64,000 bases of DNA from Canna indica (lineage: Eukaryota; Streptophyta; Magnoliopsida; Zingiberales; Cannaceae), in NCBI GenBank assembly GCA_034359265.1, contig CP136890.1, positions 79,571,501 through 79,635,500 of the forward strand. Direction: 5' to 3'. Under the pieces are notes generated by a model. The model worked only from the letters and a program-made list of their open reading frames with translations. It searched no databases and was not told the DNA's origin. The stretch's first letter is position 1. Every line of letters begins with the position of its first letter. The translations under genes were made by a program, and so were the position numbers. Positions 34,704 to 46,258 of the stretch are shown one piece after another.

Positions 34704-37700
34704 CTAGATCAATGTTTTCACATACTGATCCAGGTTGGTGTTGAAGAGCTCAGACCTACAAATAAAGAAATGTGCATTTTTTTCTTGAGAAGGAGCTAAA
34801 CAGAAAACTGAAACCAACAGATGGCAGAAATATCTAAATGGAACTAATAGTAACCTTTGACAAATATAATCATCACACTGAATGACATGTGACTACCCGA
34901 TTCTATGGAATCAAATGAATTTCACAGGACTTCAATGATCAGCGGATAGGATAGAATATGGGGTACTATAAGAAATGAAAGGGGATTGGATAAACTTTTT
35001 TTATCTATACACACCACATATAGCATCATTTTTTTTCTAATCCCATCTTATTCTAATCTAGGCGCAAAAGAATGGGGATTGAACTTTGCCTACTATCTTA
35101 TCTTCTTTAAAATTATACTGGTAATTGCCTCTAGCACCCATTCATGAGGATCATATTCAATGATACAAGATAAAAGAATCTTCAATTAAGGCCATTGCAT
35201 TACCACACAACACAGTTGTGTGTATGGTCTATGGAGTGAGAATACGACAACATGCAGATGTGTGTGCATGGAGTGCATTCACTACACAAGGCAATAGAAT
35301 CTTGGCTAAGTCCATTGCAACTTGTAGATGTGTGAATTCACCACACAAGGCAGTAGAATCTCGTTGAAGACCACTACAAGCATGTAGACATGTCAGCATG
35401 AAGTGACTTTCACTACAGGTTTGTTTGTTTGGTTGGTTTTAGCAGCCACTTGTACCCAACCAAACAAGCATGAGAATAGAATTTTAGCTAAGGCTACATG
35501 GCATGCAGAGATGAGTGAATTCACTATAACAGAATAGAATCTTGGTTATGCTTACCACATTTAGATGTGTCTGTAGTGTGCACATGGATCGTAGCACACT
35601 ACATGAGACAATTAATGGAGAATAAAAATAGGCTAAAGCTACCACATATCTGGAGATAGTAAATACATTCTAGGAAAGTTGACAGAGTGAGACCTGGATC
35701 TATTGTCCCAAATATAACAGTTAGCACCTTTCACCATGTGTACACACTCCTAGTGCAATGATGTTAATGAATGAACCATTGGACACTTGAAACTTCAGCA
35801 ACTTAAGATTTTGAGCTGTTTCTTTATAGATATTGGATGTCATAATGCAAACACACCTGATTGGAGTCCCAGGAACATAGAGAGGGTTCTTTACAACATA
35901 TTCCACATAAAGGTTGTAAATATGCTTCAGAGATTCACGATGATCACTAGTCTTTGGATTTGTAATTAGAATAAGCTGCAACAAAATACAAAATTCTAGT
36001 TATGCCACTGATAATGCTAAAGTCAACGTAGTATCATAGAGATGTATATTTGTGATCTTACGATGAGAAAAATAGCATCAACTCAAACAAGATGATGCAA
36101 TCATGGATTATTGGAGACAACTTAGCACATTGAAGACCACCATTAACTCTAGAAATATCTTTAAAGTAGCAATCAAGTCAAACAAGATAATGCAATCATG
36201 CATGGATCCTTGGAGACAAAACTTAACACATTGAAGACCATCCTTAACTCTATAGAAATATCTTCGCGACTTGTGAAGTCAGTTAAAGATGCCTTAGTAG
36301 TGTTTCTATTGGTTACATATCTCCATTGATGATAAGAGTTCCTAAGAGATGGCAATGTTCCCAGAACTGATTGAGACATTTTTCTTGTTCTAAGGCTTAT
36401 ACTTAGACAACAAAATTGATCTAAAGGCTCCATTATATGATTCTTGTTCAGATGGAAGACCATTAAGATTATAAATTTATTAGGTGGCATGAGGAGCATA
36501 GATAATGGATCCCACTTTTGTGGCATTTGATTCCCTACACAGCCAAGGAAACAGATAATTTCATGAAAGATAAACAAGCCTATATGTTCCCTTAATGTGA
36601 TGGAACTACTGAACAACAATAAGAAACTGAATGATGGCTATGCCCAGAAATTGAACCAAAGATTAAAATAATTGGTTTCATGAGTATGGACATTAATATC
36701 AACACAAGCTTAAATCATGTCTAAATTGTATGCTTATAAGTATCAAAGTGTCATCATTTGCTTGACATCTTAAAACTAACGGATTGCTTCAGCCTTTATC
36801 AAATTTTCTAAGAACTAGATCATGAGGTAGGGATGCCAGATCACTTTTGAGCAAACCAGACTACATTGTAATATTTGACTGATAGTAGAATGACATCTTG
36901 GTTAATGCAAGAAGCCAAATAAATTAGTTGAAGACCTAGTTACTTCTCGTTTTGTGTTTAGTTAATTTGTGGTTCTTTCCATTTGTTTTCAGAATCATCA
37001 TAAACTTGTAGGTATGAGCACAATGTAGCACACATCCATAGAACTAAGGGAGCGTTTGGTACATTACCACTTAAGATTACTGAGAATCTAGATTACCACC
37101 CAGATAGATTACCATTTTTAAAATTACCGGTAATGTTACATTACGATGTTTGGTATGTACTGGTAATCTTCCTAGTAATCCACATTACCTTGTTTGGTAT
37201 AAAAAAAAATTACTACGAAACTTATATCTTTAACTAAAATACCCTTAAATAAAAAATAAAAAATAAACTAAAAAAGAATAAAATAAAATAAAATAAAAAT
37301 AGAAAAATAGAAAGAAAAAAAAAAGGATTACCAATTTACTATGATATGAGGCAAATGAGATGAGGCGGGGATTTTTTTCTATGTCAATAGAGGATATTTT
37401 AGTTGGGGATATTTTTGTCAAAAATAAAAAATAACATTATCACCTTACTGGTAATCCATATAGCCACCCCCTCCCTTGGTAATGTGGATTACCACTTGAG
37501 TGGTAATGTAGATTACTATGGGCATCCAATTACCAGTAATATGTTTCAACCAAACGTGGTAATCTGATAGAGCCCAGGTAATTTTAACTAAGATTACCAG
37601 TAACCCATTTAGATTATCTCATACCAAACGCCCCCTAAGTACTTAAGCAGGTCAAAATACATAGTGTCAATATTAACCCAACAACAATAATGTATCACCA

Positions 37701-38912
37701 CGGAATTCCTACAGACTCGAGCGCATTTCTGCCAATTGTTTCAACAAAAAATGTCTAAGAAAGATAACCAATAGCTAAAAGAAAAAGTTGACCTTAAATT
37801 TGGAAGAATGATAAGAATTTGTAAGGTGGTAAAAAGGTTTACACTACGATTATATAATTTTCTTAATTAATTAGACTGATATGAATAAAAAAAATTAATA
37901 GTTCAGTCAAGTTACACATGTATGAAGCAACCTAATGGACTTATAGCAACATGTACGAAGCAAGCACTGCCACAAGCCTTAATGTGGCTCTATTGTATTA
38001 TCATTAGTAGACCGCAGACTTAGTATGTAACTATGCACAACTCATGTTCCCATTAGTCTTAATAACTCCACTGTGTGGAGCATCAGGTTGCCAACTTATC
38101 CAATATGTGGGAATATTAAAGACATTCCCAAAATTCAAATAAGGATACTTTAGTAACTCAATATAATACCAAGATACAATGAGATCATATTCATCAGCTA
38201 ACTCAGATTGTTGTAAAAATTTACATGACTATTAATCAAATAAATGATCAAATTATATCGGAGCAGAAATTATTGTAAGATCTGCTAATTTAATTAGCTC
38301 GATTCCAAAGCCTTGTCCAGTCAGAACCTAATGGAGATGCTCTAAATATAATAGAAATTGGCTGGAATAGTATGTAAAACCAGTTCGAGCACAGAACAAG
38401 CAATGCCCTCAGATCTAAAGATCCAAATTGTGAAAGATGACATAGTAAAACAAAAAATGAAGAAGAATCAACTAACCTTTACTCCGGACGGGCTTTCCAT
38501 AAAGCTGAGCTTATAGGTATTCGTGCGAAAACTATAGAAGGAACACCCTTGTCCCGGCAACAGAGGCACCCCGAGACTGCCCTTATCCGCGCTGCCAAAA
38601 CAAAGGAATTCACTGCTCCGATCGAGCGCAAGGGATTAAAAGGGGCCCGATGTCGAGCACCTACCTGATGGGATCCATCTTGGCGGTGAAGGAACGAAGG
38701 GAGAAGAGGAGGCCGAACATAAGCTTCTGGTCCTGGTTGGCGTCAAGGGTGCGGAGGGGGCGGTGCCACTCGCGGTAGAGGAGGCATACGCCGCTGCGGT
38801 TGAAGATGTAGAGCATGTTGGCGTTGTTCCCGGCAAGCCCTGTGGCGGTGCCGGGCGGAGCGGCAGGGGACGGGCTGACGTCCGACGTCGAGGAGCCGCT
38901 GAAGAACTGCAT
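34704..38912 (-). CDS. TRAPPC1: Trafficking protein particle complex subunit 1 (BET5)
   Basis: Four exons in gene order: 38665–38912, 38477–38591, 35857–35975 and 34704–34755, all GT–AG, in phase, 177 residues. The protein starts MQFFSGSSTSD and carries the Sybindin/longin-type fold of TRAPPC1: MLYIFNRSGVCLLYREWHRP, QDQKLMFGLLFSLRSFTAKM, LPGQGCSFYSFRTNTYKLSF, DHRESLKHIYNLYVEYVVKN, and the tail ELFNTNLDQYVKTLI. TRAPPC1 is a core subunit of the TRAPP complex, which tethers vesicles and activates Rab GTPases at the early Golgi. Length fits the family (about 170 residues in plants). The variable Pro/Ala-rich stretch near residues 12–25 is typical. Introns 2 and 3 are long and carry repeats. Confidence 0.95.
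35170..35600. repeat. Degenerate minisatellite in TRAPPC1 intron 3
   Basis: A unit of about 60–70 bp containing 'agaatcttggctaagg…gtagatgtgtg…aattcactaca' recurs about five times with strong decay. It includes a small inverted repeat around 35424–35466 (tttgtttggttgg with its complement). Confidence 0.6.
36084..36265. repeat. 95 bp tandem duplication in TRAPPC1 intron 2
   Basis: caaacaagatgatgcaatca at 36084 recurs with changes at 36179, followed by similar text (ttggagacaa, cattgaagacca, ttaactct). Confidence 0.8.
37048..37635. mobile_element. Tourist-like (PIF/Harbinger) MITE in TRAPPC1 intron 2
   Basis: The left end GGGAGCGTTTGGTA and right end TACCAAACGCCCCC are inverted repeats. A TAA triplet duplicates at 37045–37047 and 37636–37638, the 3 bp target type of PIF/Harbinger elements. 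The interior holds many inverted variants of gattaccactta and ggtaatgt, with no coding capacity. Confidence 0.8.
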
Positions 38913-39680
38913 CGCCAGCAATCCGCGCTCGCTCTTCTAGTCTTCGTCTATTGCCCGATCTGCGCCACCGGTGGTGATTGACAGATCTGGCGTGGGAGGC
39001 CCGGAGCGGGTTTGTGTTTATGAAGTTGGACTCGGCCCGGTTCGTCTCCGACATCCAATCCGAATTAAACCAAATTCCAATCGGGTTGACTCCGGCGTGC
39101 AAGTTCACAAAAGCTCTCATGTTGCTGAGGCGATGAGTTCAATTTGCAGACATTTTATAGTAACTTTTTTATAAAATGAAATCGAAATAGATAATCTTGA
39201 AATCACTTAAAATAATTGTTTACTATTTTTATTTTTATTAAAAAATTGTTATTTTGATTTCGTTTCACTTTCATAAAAATATTGAATCAAACATATTTTT
39301 CTAAGTAATTTTAATTTCAATAAAATCAAAATCATAAAAATAAATTTGATTTCGCTAATCAAATAGGTCCCAATGATGTCTCTCGTAAAAGTATTTATCT
39401 TAACTTCACACAAATAAAAATTGCATATATTTTTTTCCAAAATTATTAATTTATATATCTTGTCATTTTAATATATGTATTCTTGAGAAATCTAATAATT
39501 TGCATATATACTTAATTATAATTTACTCTCATTTGATAGCTGGAATTATAATACTAACCCTGACAGTGACATTAATGTCATTTTTCTATTATTATTATTT
39601 TTTAAATATTATTTTTCTATATATTGATTCATTTTCATTTCATATCACAAAATGATTTAATTAGAATTTTATCCGTAAAA
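38913..39680. other. TRAPPC1 upstream region and AT-rich spacer
   Basis: GC-richer sequence up to about 39120 is the probable 5' leader and promoter of TRAPPC1 (minus strand). Beyond it the DNA is AT-rich without a gene. Confidence 0.5.
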
Positions 39681-39946
39681 CATGTAGCAATCAAATTTTT
39701 ATTTCTTGGGGGTAGTTAAAGAGAACTAGATTTTTAAAAAAATAAGAGGTATTTTTACTCCTGAACTTTAGTAAAAATGTGAAAATATTCTTATAAATTT
39801 GTTTGAGCCCAATATACTTACAAACCACTAAAATTAATGCGAAAATATTTTTTTTTGAGATGATAAAATGACATGACAAACATGCTAACAACAATATATG
39901 ATAATACGAAATGACTTGTCAAGGAAAACGAAATAAGAGGTGTTTT
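39681..39946. repeat. Left copy of a roughly 265 bp direct repeat
   Basis: It contains cttgggggtagttaaagaga and gagcccaatatacttacaaa, and matches 41039–41307 closely. A further, weaker tandem unit follows the right copy near 41300–41480. Confidence 0.85.
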
Positions 39947-40054
39947 GAGGAGAGGAAAATTCTCATATCCAAATTTCGGAGGGTCAAAATTTCTAAAATC
40001 AGATGCTAATGGATTGGATACCCATTTTATCACTGGCAAAGTCTCCAACTTTGG

Positions 40055-40055
<1 letters not shown>

Positions 40056-40122
<67 letters not shown>
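40056..40122. repeat. (TA)n microsatellite
   Basis: About 33 uninterrupted TA units at the inner end of the left inverted arm. Confidence 0.97.
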
Positions 40123-40125
<3 letters not shown>

Positions 40126-40225
40126 TAAAATATATATTTTCAAACTCTCTAATTCATTAGAGATTGTTTTACAAAGTTTATAAAACTAAATTAAAATTAA
40201 AATTTATGAAATATTTTGATAAAAA

Positions 40226-40276
40226 ATATTTTTTTGAACTACAATCCATCTTTTGTATTGTAGTTCAAAAAAATAT
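40226..40276. repeat. Perfect 20 bp hairpin
   Basis: Arms 40226–40245 (atatttttttgaactacaat) and 40257–40276 are exact complements around an 11-base loop. It is isolated within the AT-rich element. Confidence 0.85.
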
Positions 40277-41038
40277 TGCCTTGAGCAAAAGTCTCTAATA
40301 CATTAGAGACTTTTGCCATAAGTCTATAAAATTAAATTTAAAATAAAAATATTAAAATATTTTTTGTCCAAAATATATTTTATAGACTCTATCACATATT
40401 TTATTTCACATATATTTTTTATGAATTAAATAAAAAAATTATAATTATAAAACTATTATAAACAAAAGTCTCTAATTAACTTATTTAAAATAGTGAAATA
40501 TTTTTTGTCCAAAATATTTTGACAGATTTCGGCACATATTTTATATCACATATATATTTTTTTGTGAATTAAATTTTATTTTTTATAATTATAAAATTAT
40601 TATAAACAAAAATTTCTAACTCATTAGAGACTTTTGTGCAAAGTCTATAATAGTTTCATAATTTTTTAAAAAATATTTGAATTCATGAAATAATTTTTTA
40701 ATGATACAAAAAATATACTATGATCCAAAAAAATATTTTACATCAAAATATTTTATAATTTATAATTTAAATTTAAATTTATATACTTTGTGCAAAATTA
40801 TTTAATGCATTTGAGAGTTTGAAAATGTATTTTTTATATTCTAATATCTTATTTTTATCATAAAAAATATTTTATAAATTTAAATTATATATATATATTG
40901 ACCAAAGTCGTAGAGACTTTGGCCTAGAGGTAAAATGAGTATTCAATCCACTAGTTTTCGATTTTGTGAATCTTGATCTCCAAAATCCGAACCTAGGAAT
41001 TTTCCTCTCCCAAAATTCAATTTTGGAAAATTGCTGAA

Positions 41039-41307
41039 ACATGCATCGACCAAAATTTTAATACTTGGGGGTAGTTAAAGAGAACTAGATTAAAAAAAAG
41101 ATACGAGGTATTTTTGCCCCTGAACTTTAGTAAAATGTGTGAAAAATATCTTTATAAATTTGTTTGAGCCCAATATACTTACAAACCACTAAAACTAGCA
41201 CGAAAGTATCCATTTTGAGATGGTAAAGTGACGTAACAATCGGTGCTAACGACAATATATGACAACACGAAATGACTTGTCAAGAAAAATGAGATAAGAG
41301 GTGTTTT
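41039..41307. repeat. Right copy of the roughly 265 bp direct repeat
   Basis: Matches 39681–39946. It continues directly into a partial extra unit and then into the foldback element starting near 41383. Confidence 0.85.
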
Positions 41308-41754
41308 TGCCCCTGAACTTTAGCAAAATGTATGAAAATGCCTATAGAAATGATTTTGATCCCAATATGTCATAAACCCACCAAACTAGTGAGGAAATTG
41401 CCCTTTTGGGGATGATAAAGTGATGTGACAAACGTTGCTAACGTCAACCAATGTGAGCACGACACGTCATCAATGAACTATCAAAATGAGAATGACACGA
41501 CACGGCAAACGGTGTTAACGCAAAGCCTCCATCCCACAACTGTAAATATCTTCTCCTCTGATCTAAGAGACTAAGACATACTTTGCGTTAGCACCGTTTG
41601 TCATTTGTTGTTTATCGTGTCGTCACCAGTACTAACTACAATATATTCTTGTTATGCCCCAAGAATCTATTTAATTAATTTAACATTATGAGTCGGAGGC
41701 CTATTTGTAATTAATTAATTGGTTGAGGGTATTTTCGTAAAATGAGCGACTAAT

Positions 41755-41766
41755 CACTTATTTAAG
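41755..41766 (+). promoter_or_regulatory. Possible TATA-like element in the solo LTR
   Basis: acttatttaagc lies about 100 bp into the LTR, upstream of a GC-rich segment. It would orient the LTR on the plus strand. Weak evidence. Confidence 0.3.
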
Positions 41767-43090
41767 CCGCTCTAATCCCTTTTGTCTCGTAGTTGCTGCC
41801 GACGTGTACTCCAGAGATCGTGAGCACATGGCAGCCTTGAAGAATTCGGAAAATTATTCGGAGTTGGTGGACCTTTAGGTAGGATTCTCGTCCTACTCCT
41901 TTCTTTTCGTGTAGGGTAACATTGTTCTTGGGATGAGATTTTAGGATGCTTGTTGTTGATCTGTGGTTCTGCGTTTTCTGAGATATTGTGCGATTTGTGC
42001 ACCGTACCTTCTATTTGTGTTTCTCGTCGTCGGATCTTCGAACCACGTCGTGTTGGTCATTGTTTTATCGAGTTGTTTTGTCGTTGCCTCCGTCGGCAGA
42101 CTGCTTGCAGTCCAAGTAGCCGGCGAATAGAGGATTGGATTTGGATATTCGATCGGCTGAAGACGCCGGATCGCGCTCGGTTGAGCGTTATTCGTGCGAT
42201 TGGCGACCGCACGGCAACGCAGCCCATAGTCGTTGGGCGCATCACCGTCGGCGGACGTGATCGTCGCTGCCAGGTGCAATGCCGCGAGCCACCACGCGCG
42301 ACATCGCGCGAGGGGTGCGATCGCCCAGATTTGGGGGTTGCCGCTCCTCACGCTTGTTGTCGCTGGTTCGTAGGGGCGGCGACGGCCGATGGCGTCGATC
42401 GGTGAGTTACCGTCGCCGGTCGGAGATGCCACGGCTCCCATCTCGATGTTCGGTTCAGGCCGCGGCAGCAGTGGGATGAAGGAGGCACGGGTGAGCTATC
42501 GGGTGAGGTTGAAGAGGTAGAGTGATTATATCAGTGATATATACTTTGTAACAGTGTTGTATATCAGGTTATAATTACTGGTAACTATTTTAGATAAATA
42601 GCAATGTTATGTACTTGTAACGGTTAAAATATTTGTGATTGATATATTCGTAGTGTTATATTTGATATAGCTGTGATATATAGGTCATATCACTGTTACG
42701 AAAGTTTATAACAGTATTTTATTAAGTAACACTTAGGGTGTTTTCTTATTATTTTAAATAATTATTGAAGTCCTTTAAGTTAGTAAAATTAGTCATATTA
42801 TATATGATTTTGTACCTACTCGGCGCCCCGAATTCAATGGTGGGGCCAGTTTCATCGTTTGACTTTCAGATGTCGAAAAAAGTGGGTGTTTTTGTCTCAT
42901 TTTGCGTGCCGAGTTGAAAAATATTATTTTATTCATTTTCATGGTTTCCACCCGAGTTGTTTTGTTGTTATAATAGTTGTTAAGGTGAATCTCATCCTAG
43001 ATTGGTTGTTATCCTATGTCGAAATATATCTTGTTGTTCTATTCCATTGAAAATTGATGTCTACTGTTGTTGAAACTCTTTATGCATATT

Positions 43091-44657
43091 TTGTTGAAAT
43101 TGTAGTCGAAATAGCAACACTAGAGGGAGGTGAATAGTGTGTTAACTAAATTAATTAGCCTAAATTATCAAAATTATTCATTTCTCTAATCGTTTAGGCA
43201 ATTTACGATTGAATGATTTGATGCGGAAGCGATATAAACAATTAAGCACAAACAACAATATATAACAATGCTAACACGGTAATTTATAGTGGTTCGGCCC
43301 CAATGCCTACTCTACTACCTAAGCACCCGCTTAGGATTTCCAAATTAGTTTAACTAGATTAATGAGATTCCTTACAACGAGGACTTTGCACCAGAAAGTC
43401 TCCGCTCTCCAACCGAAGACACTTCTACACCCGGAAGTATCTCGTCTTCCTACTGAGAGCACTTTCCCACCTCAACCTAAGGACAACTCAACTAATCCTA
43501 GTAAAAACTAAGTTTACACAAGTGGCTTTACACTTTCACAACAGGGTAACCACTTTCACACAATAAGACCTAACACCCGATCTTCGTACAAACTCAAATC
43601 AAAGAAAAACAGGTTCAAATAAACAGTTAAAATTACAATCAAAAGAGTTTAAGAAATGAGAGAAGAGCCATAGCTCTTTTCCAGGCCTTGAAACCTCCAA
43701 CTCGCCAGAAGATGAATCTTGAGTTAAAGCAGAGTTGAGGAGCAGACGACGCTTGAAGAAGAACTCGACGGAAGAGCAGAGCGCACTGCAGTCGATCTTT
43801 GGAAGGCTCAAAAAATTCCTTTTAATTTCTCAATAAATTCTGTAGAAGTCAAGGAAGAAGATTAAAAGAAGTTAGATGAGGTATATTTATACCCTCACGA
43901 AGAAACGACAACTCAACGGATAGAAAACTACCCATTGCAGACGCTCGGTCGATTGGTCTGTCGATCGACCGATCGACCACCAATACAATCGCTGCCCTCT
44001 TCTCTTTGTGCGGTCGACCGATGGGTCAACTGCCCAGACGCAAGTCTGCGTTCCCGCAATTCGGTCGACCCATCGGTCGATCGACGGAAGGGAAGCAGGG
44101 GCGCGACCGTGCCATCCTCAATCCGATCGATCGATCGGTCGACTGCTCGAGGTACTACCTATATTTGGCCTTTGTCAGTCGACCGACTGGTCGACTGAAG
44201 TAGCCACTGCCAGTTTTTGGCAGTGTTCGGTCGATCGAATTGGCTACTGCCAATTTCTTACACTATTCGGTTGACCGCCTGGTCGACCGAACCTAGGCTG
44301 AGTTTGATTTCTTCAGCCTTTTTCTTTCGCGCTTCGTTTCTGAGTTTCGACTTTCAACGAGCATCAACTTGGAGAGCTTTCTATATGATCTTTGGACTCG
44401 TCCAATGCGACTTTGGTGCACTCGTCGTTCTTTGAGAAATTTCCGCGACGAACCCAAGCGCAATGATCAATGTCCTTCCGATTTCTGATTTCTTCTGATA
44501 TTTTCGATCGAGGACATCGAACGCTAACTGATATGGTACCTGAAATTGATGTATCACTGAAATATTAGTTCTATATTTGTTATCATCAAAACCGAGATTA
44601 AGACCAAGGTTGAAAACCTAAAGCCAATAGAAACATGTTGCCAGCATGATGTTTTTA
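43091..44657. mobile_element. Candidate insertion within the solo LTR
   Basis: tatgcatatt occurs at 43081–43090 and 44658–44667, flanking a segment unlike the rest of the LTR. The segment opens with 'acactagagggaggtgaatag', a dispersed plant repeat style, and contains a cluster of GGTCGACC palindromes. No terminal repeats or coding region were found, so it may instead belong to the LTR. Confidence 0.4.
43944..44292. repeat. Cluster of GGTCGACCGAT-type palindromes
   Basis: At least seven partly palindromic units built on cggtcgaccga and gatcgatcgatcggtcgac lie at irregular spacing, with two copies of a 'gccactgccag…' block between them. Confidence 0.8.
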
Positions 44658-46011
44658 TATGCATATTAGTTGAGGATGCTAGTATAGAGGTTGCATGCCT
44701 TATCTGTTGATAACATCTTATGCTGTTGTTTATATATTTAATTCAGAAATGATGACATGACTACTAGCATTATATTAGTTGAGTTGTAGTAGTGTAGTTG
44801 TTGACATGATGCATAGTTGATCTACTTTTGGACGATAGCCCTGGACACTGTTGATATATTGCCCAAGGTGTAGGGCAAGTGACACCGGTGATCACCTATT
44901 TACCACACGGGTGCGTGTGCGGCGTCGAGGTGTTAGACATCAGCAGACTACCATTTTTGGATAGTCGCATCTCTAGCTGGAGCGGTCTTGAGGTGCCACT
45001 CTCGGGGTGCGAGAGTGTGGGGGAAACCCAATGTCCACTACGCTCTTGATTGGGTCTATGACCATATATTCATGTAGAGAATAGTTGTCATAGTTGTCGG
45101 TGTAGGAGCATTAAATAAACTGTTGAATCATATCTACCATTGTATACATGACATCATAGCATCTTGTTGCAATCATACTCAGCCTTCTACTGATGTTTGT
45201 TGTTTTTGCCTCGGATCCTCAAGTATGACAGTATTTCCTTATGGGGTAGCTAGAGTTTTGGAAGATGAGACGTCTTCCGTACATTATCTTAGTTTCCTAT
45301 TTATTAGTTGAATTGTTCATTCCTATTGACTTTTGGACTTGTTTAGACTTTTGGACTAGACTTTGGATTTCCTTGTTCCTAAATGAACTGTTGAATTTTC
45401 ATTATTTGTTATCGTATTAGACTTTTGGAATCTGGTTGTAAATTTAAATTCCGTCCATTTATTACTGTTGTTCTGTTGCTAGTTGCATCCCTCCCGAGTG
45501 TGAACCCTTATATAGGGATAAGCTTAGGCGGGGCGTAACAATTCTCCTTTGATCTAAGACATACGACACTGGTGCTAACACGAAGTATATCTTAAATCAG
45601 AGGAGAAGATATTGCAGTTGTGGGATGGAGGCTTTGCGTTAGCATCGTTTGTCGTGTCGTGCTCATTCTTGACAACTCATTGATGGCATGTCGTGCTCTT
45701 ATTGGTTGCTATTAGCATTGTTTGTCACATTATTTTATCGTCACAAAAAAAATATTTACGCACTAATTTTCTCCTCTGATTAAAGCATTAGTCTTTATAA
45801 TCATCATAGACAAATTTTAAAGCGAAACAACGAATAACAAAATGGATGAAAAATCCCTATATACTCAGAGAGGATAGATCCCTAGTTAAATCAAAGAAAA
45901 TCAATAGCGCAATTGATTTAAATCCCCATCAATATTTAAATACAATGGTTGAACGTGATGTATTTGACAATATTTTATATAAAGAAAATATAGGGATAAA
46001 TACCTCTTTGA

Positions 46012-46224
46012 TAGAGGTGGAAATTAGCCGGAACAACTCGTGGGCGATTAGGACCCAACTCGATTTAGGCAATCGAGTTGTACGGCTCCTCTAGGGCCGG
46101 CACATGGGCTGTGCCTAGCTCGGCTCAACCACATTGGAGGATTGGATTGAGCAACTCCTCTGGGGCACATGGGACATGCCTTTGGGGTGTGCTCAGCCTA
46201 ATCACAAAATGATTGCCGCCTCTA
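46012..46224. mobile_element. Small hAT-like MITE
   Basis: The left end TAGAGGTGGAAAT and the inverted right end TAGAGGCGGCAAT are terminal inverted repeats. The flanking octamers ctctttga and ctttttgg agree at 6 of 8 positions. The interior is GC-richer, with ctcctctagggccggcacatggg-like repeats. Confidence 0.6.
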
Positions 46225-46258
46225 CTTTTTGGCACTATATGTTTTAGTAAATAGATTG

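Larger units (their letters stand above)
39949..41010. mobile_element. AT-rich non-coding element with roughly 110 bp inverted ends
   Basis: The left arm 39949–40055 (ggagaggaaaattct … ccaactttggt) pairs with the right arm 40900–41010. The interior is extremely AT-rich, made of repeats around 'gtctctaa…attagagacttt', and has no coding capacity. Long TIRs suggest a Mutator-type non-autonomous element, but the class is uncertain because the flanks are themselves a duplicated sequence. Confidence 0.6.
41650..45540. mobile_element. Solo LTR of a Gypsy-type (Del/Tekay-like) retrotransposon
   Basis: The 3.9 kb block begins TGTTATGCCCC and ends GGGGCGTAACA, the inverted TG…CA ends of an LTR. attct is duplicated perfectly at 41645–41649 and 45541–45545. 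No gag-pol, primer site or second LTR is inside, so this is one LTR left by recombination. LTRs of this length and end sequence are typical of Del/Tekay chromoviruses in plants; that assignment is by resemblance only. It interrupts a palindromic element. Confidence 0.85.
41383..45770. mobile_element. Palindromic foldback element split by a solo LTR
   Basis: The left arm, about 41383–41611, and right arm, about 45550–45770, are inverted copies (for example aacgcaaagcctccatccca and its complement near 45630). If the solo LTR is discounted the element is about 490 bp and nearly all palindrome. No coding capacity, and no clear target duplication of its own. Confidence 0.75.

Noticed and set aside
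36173..36619. 148-codon minus frame in a TRAPPC1 intron
   Set aside because: It spans one unit of a local tandem duplication, has no recognised domain and lies wholly within an intron.
39945..40160. Frame with an (IY)n run
   Set aside because: Translation of the TA microsatellite.
41941..42441. Long frames on both strands in the GC-rich stretch
   Set aside because: Overlapping frames in several phases with Arg/Ala/Pro composition come from CpG-rich DNA inside a solo LTR; no domain or splice structure was seen.
43935..44274. Arg/Ser-rich frames such as RPTGRL repeats
   Set aside because: They simply translate the GGTCGACCGA palindrome cluster in three phases.
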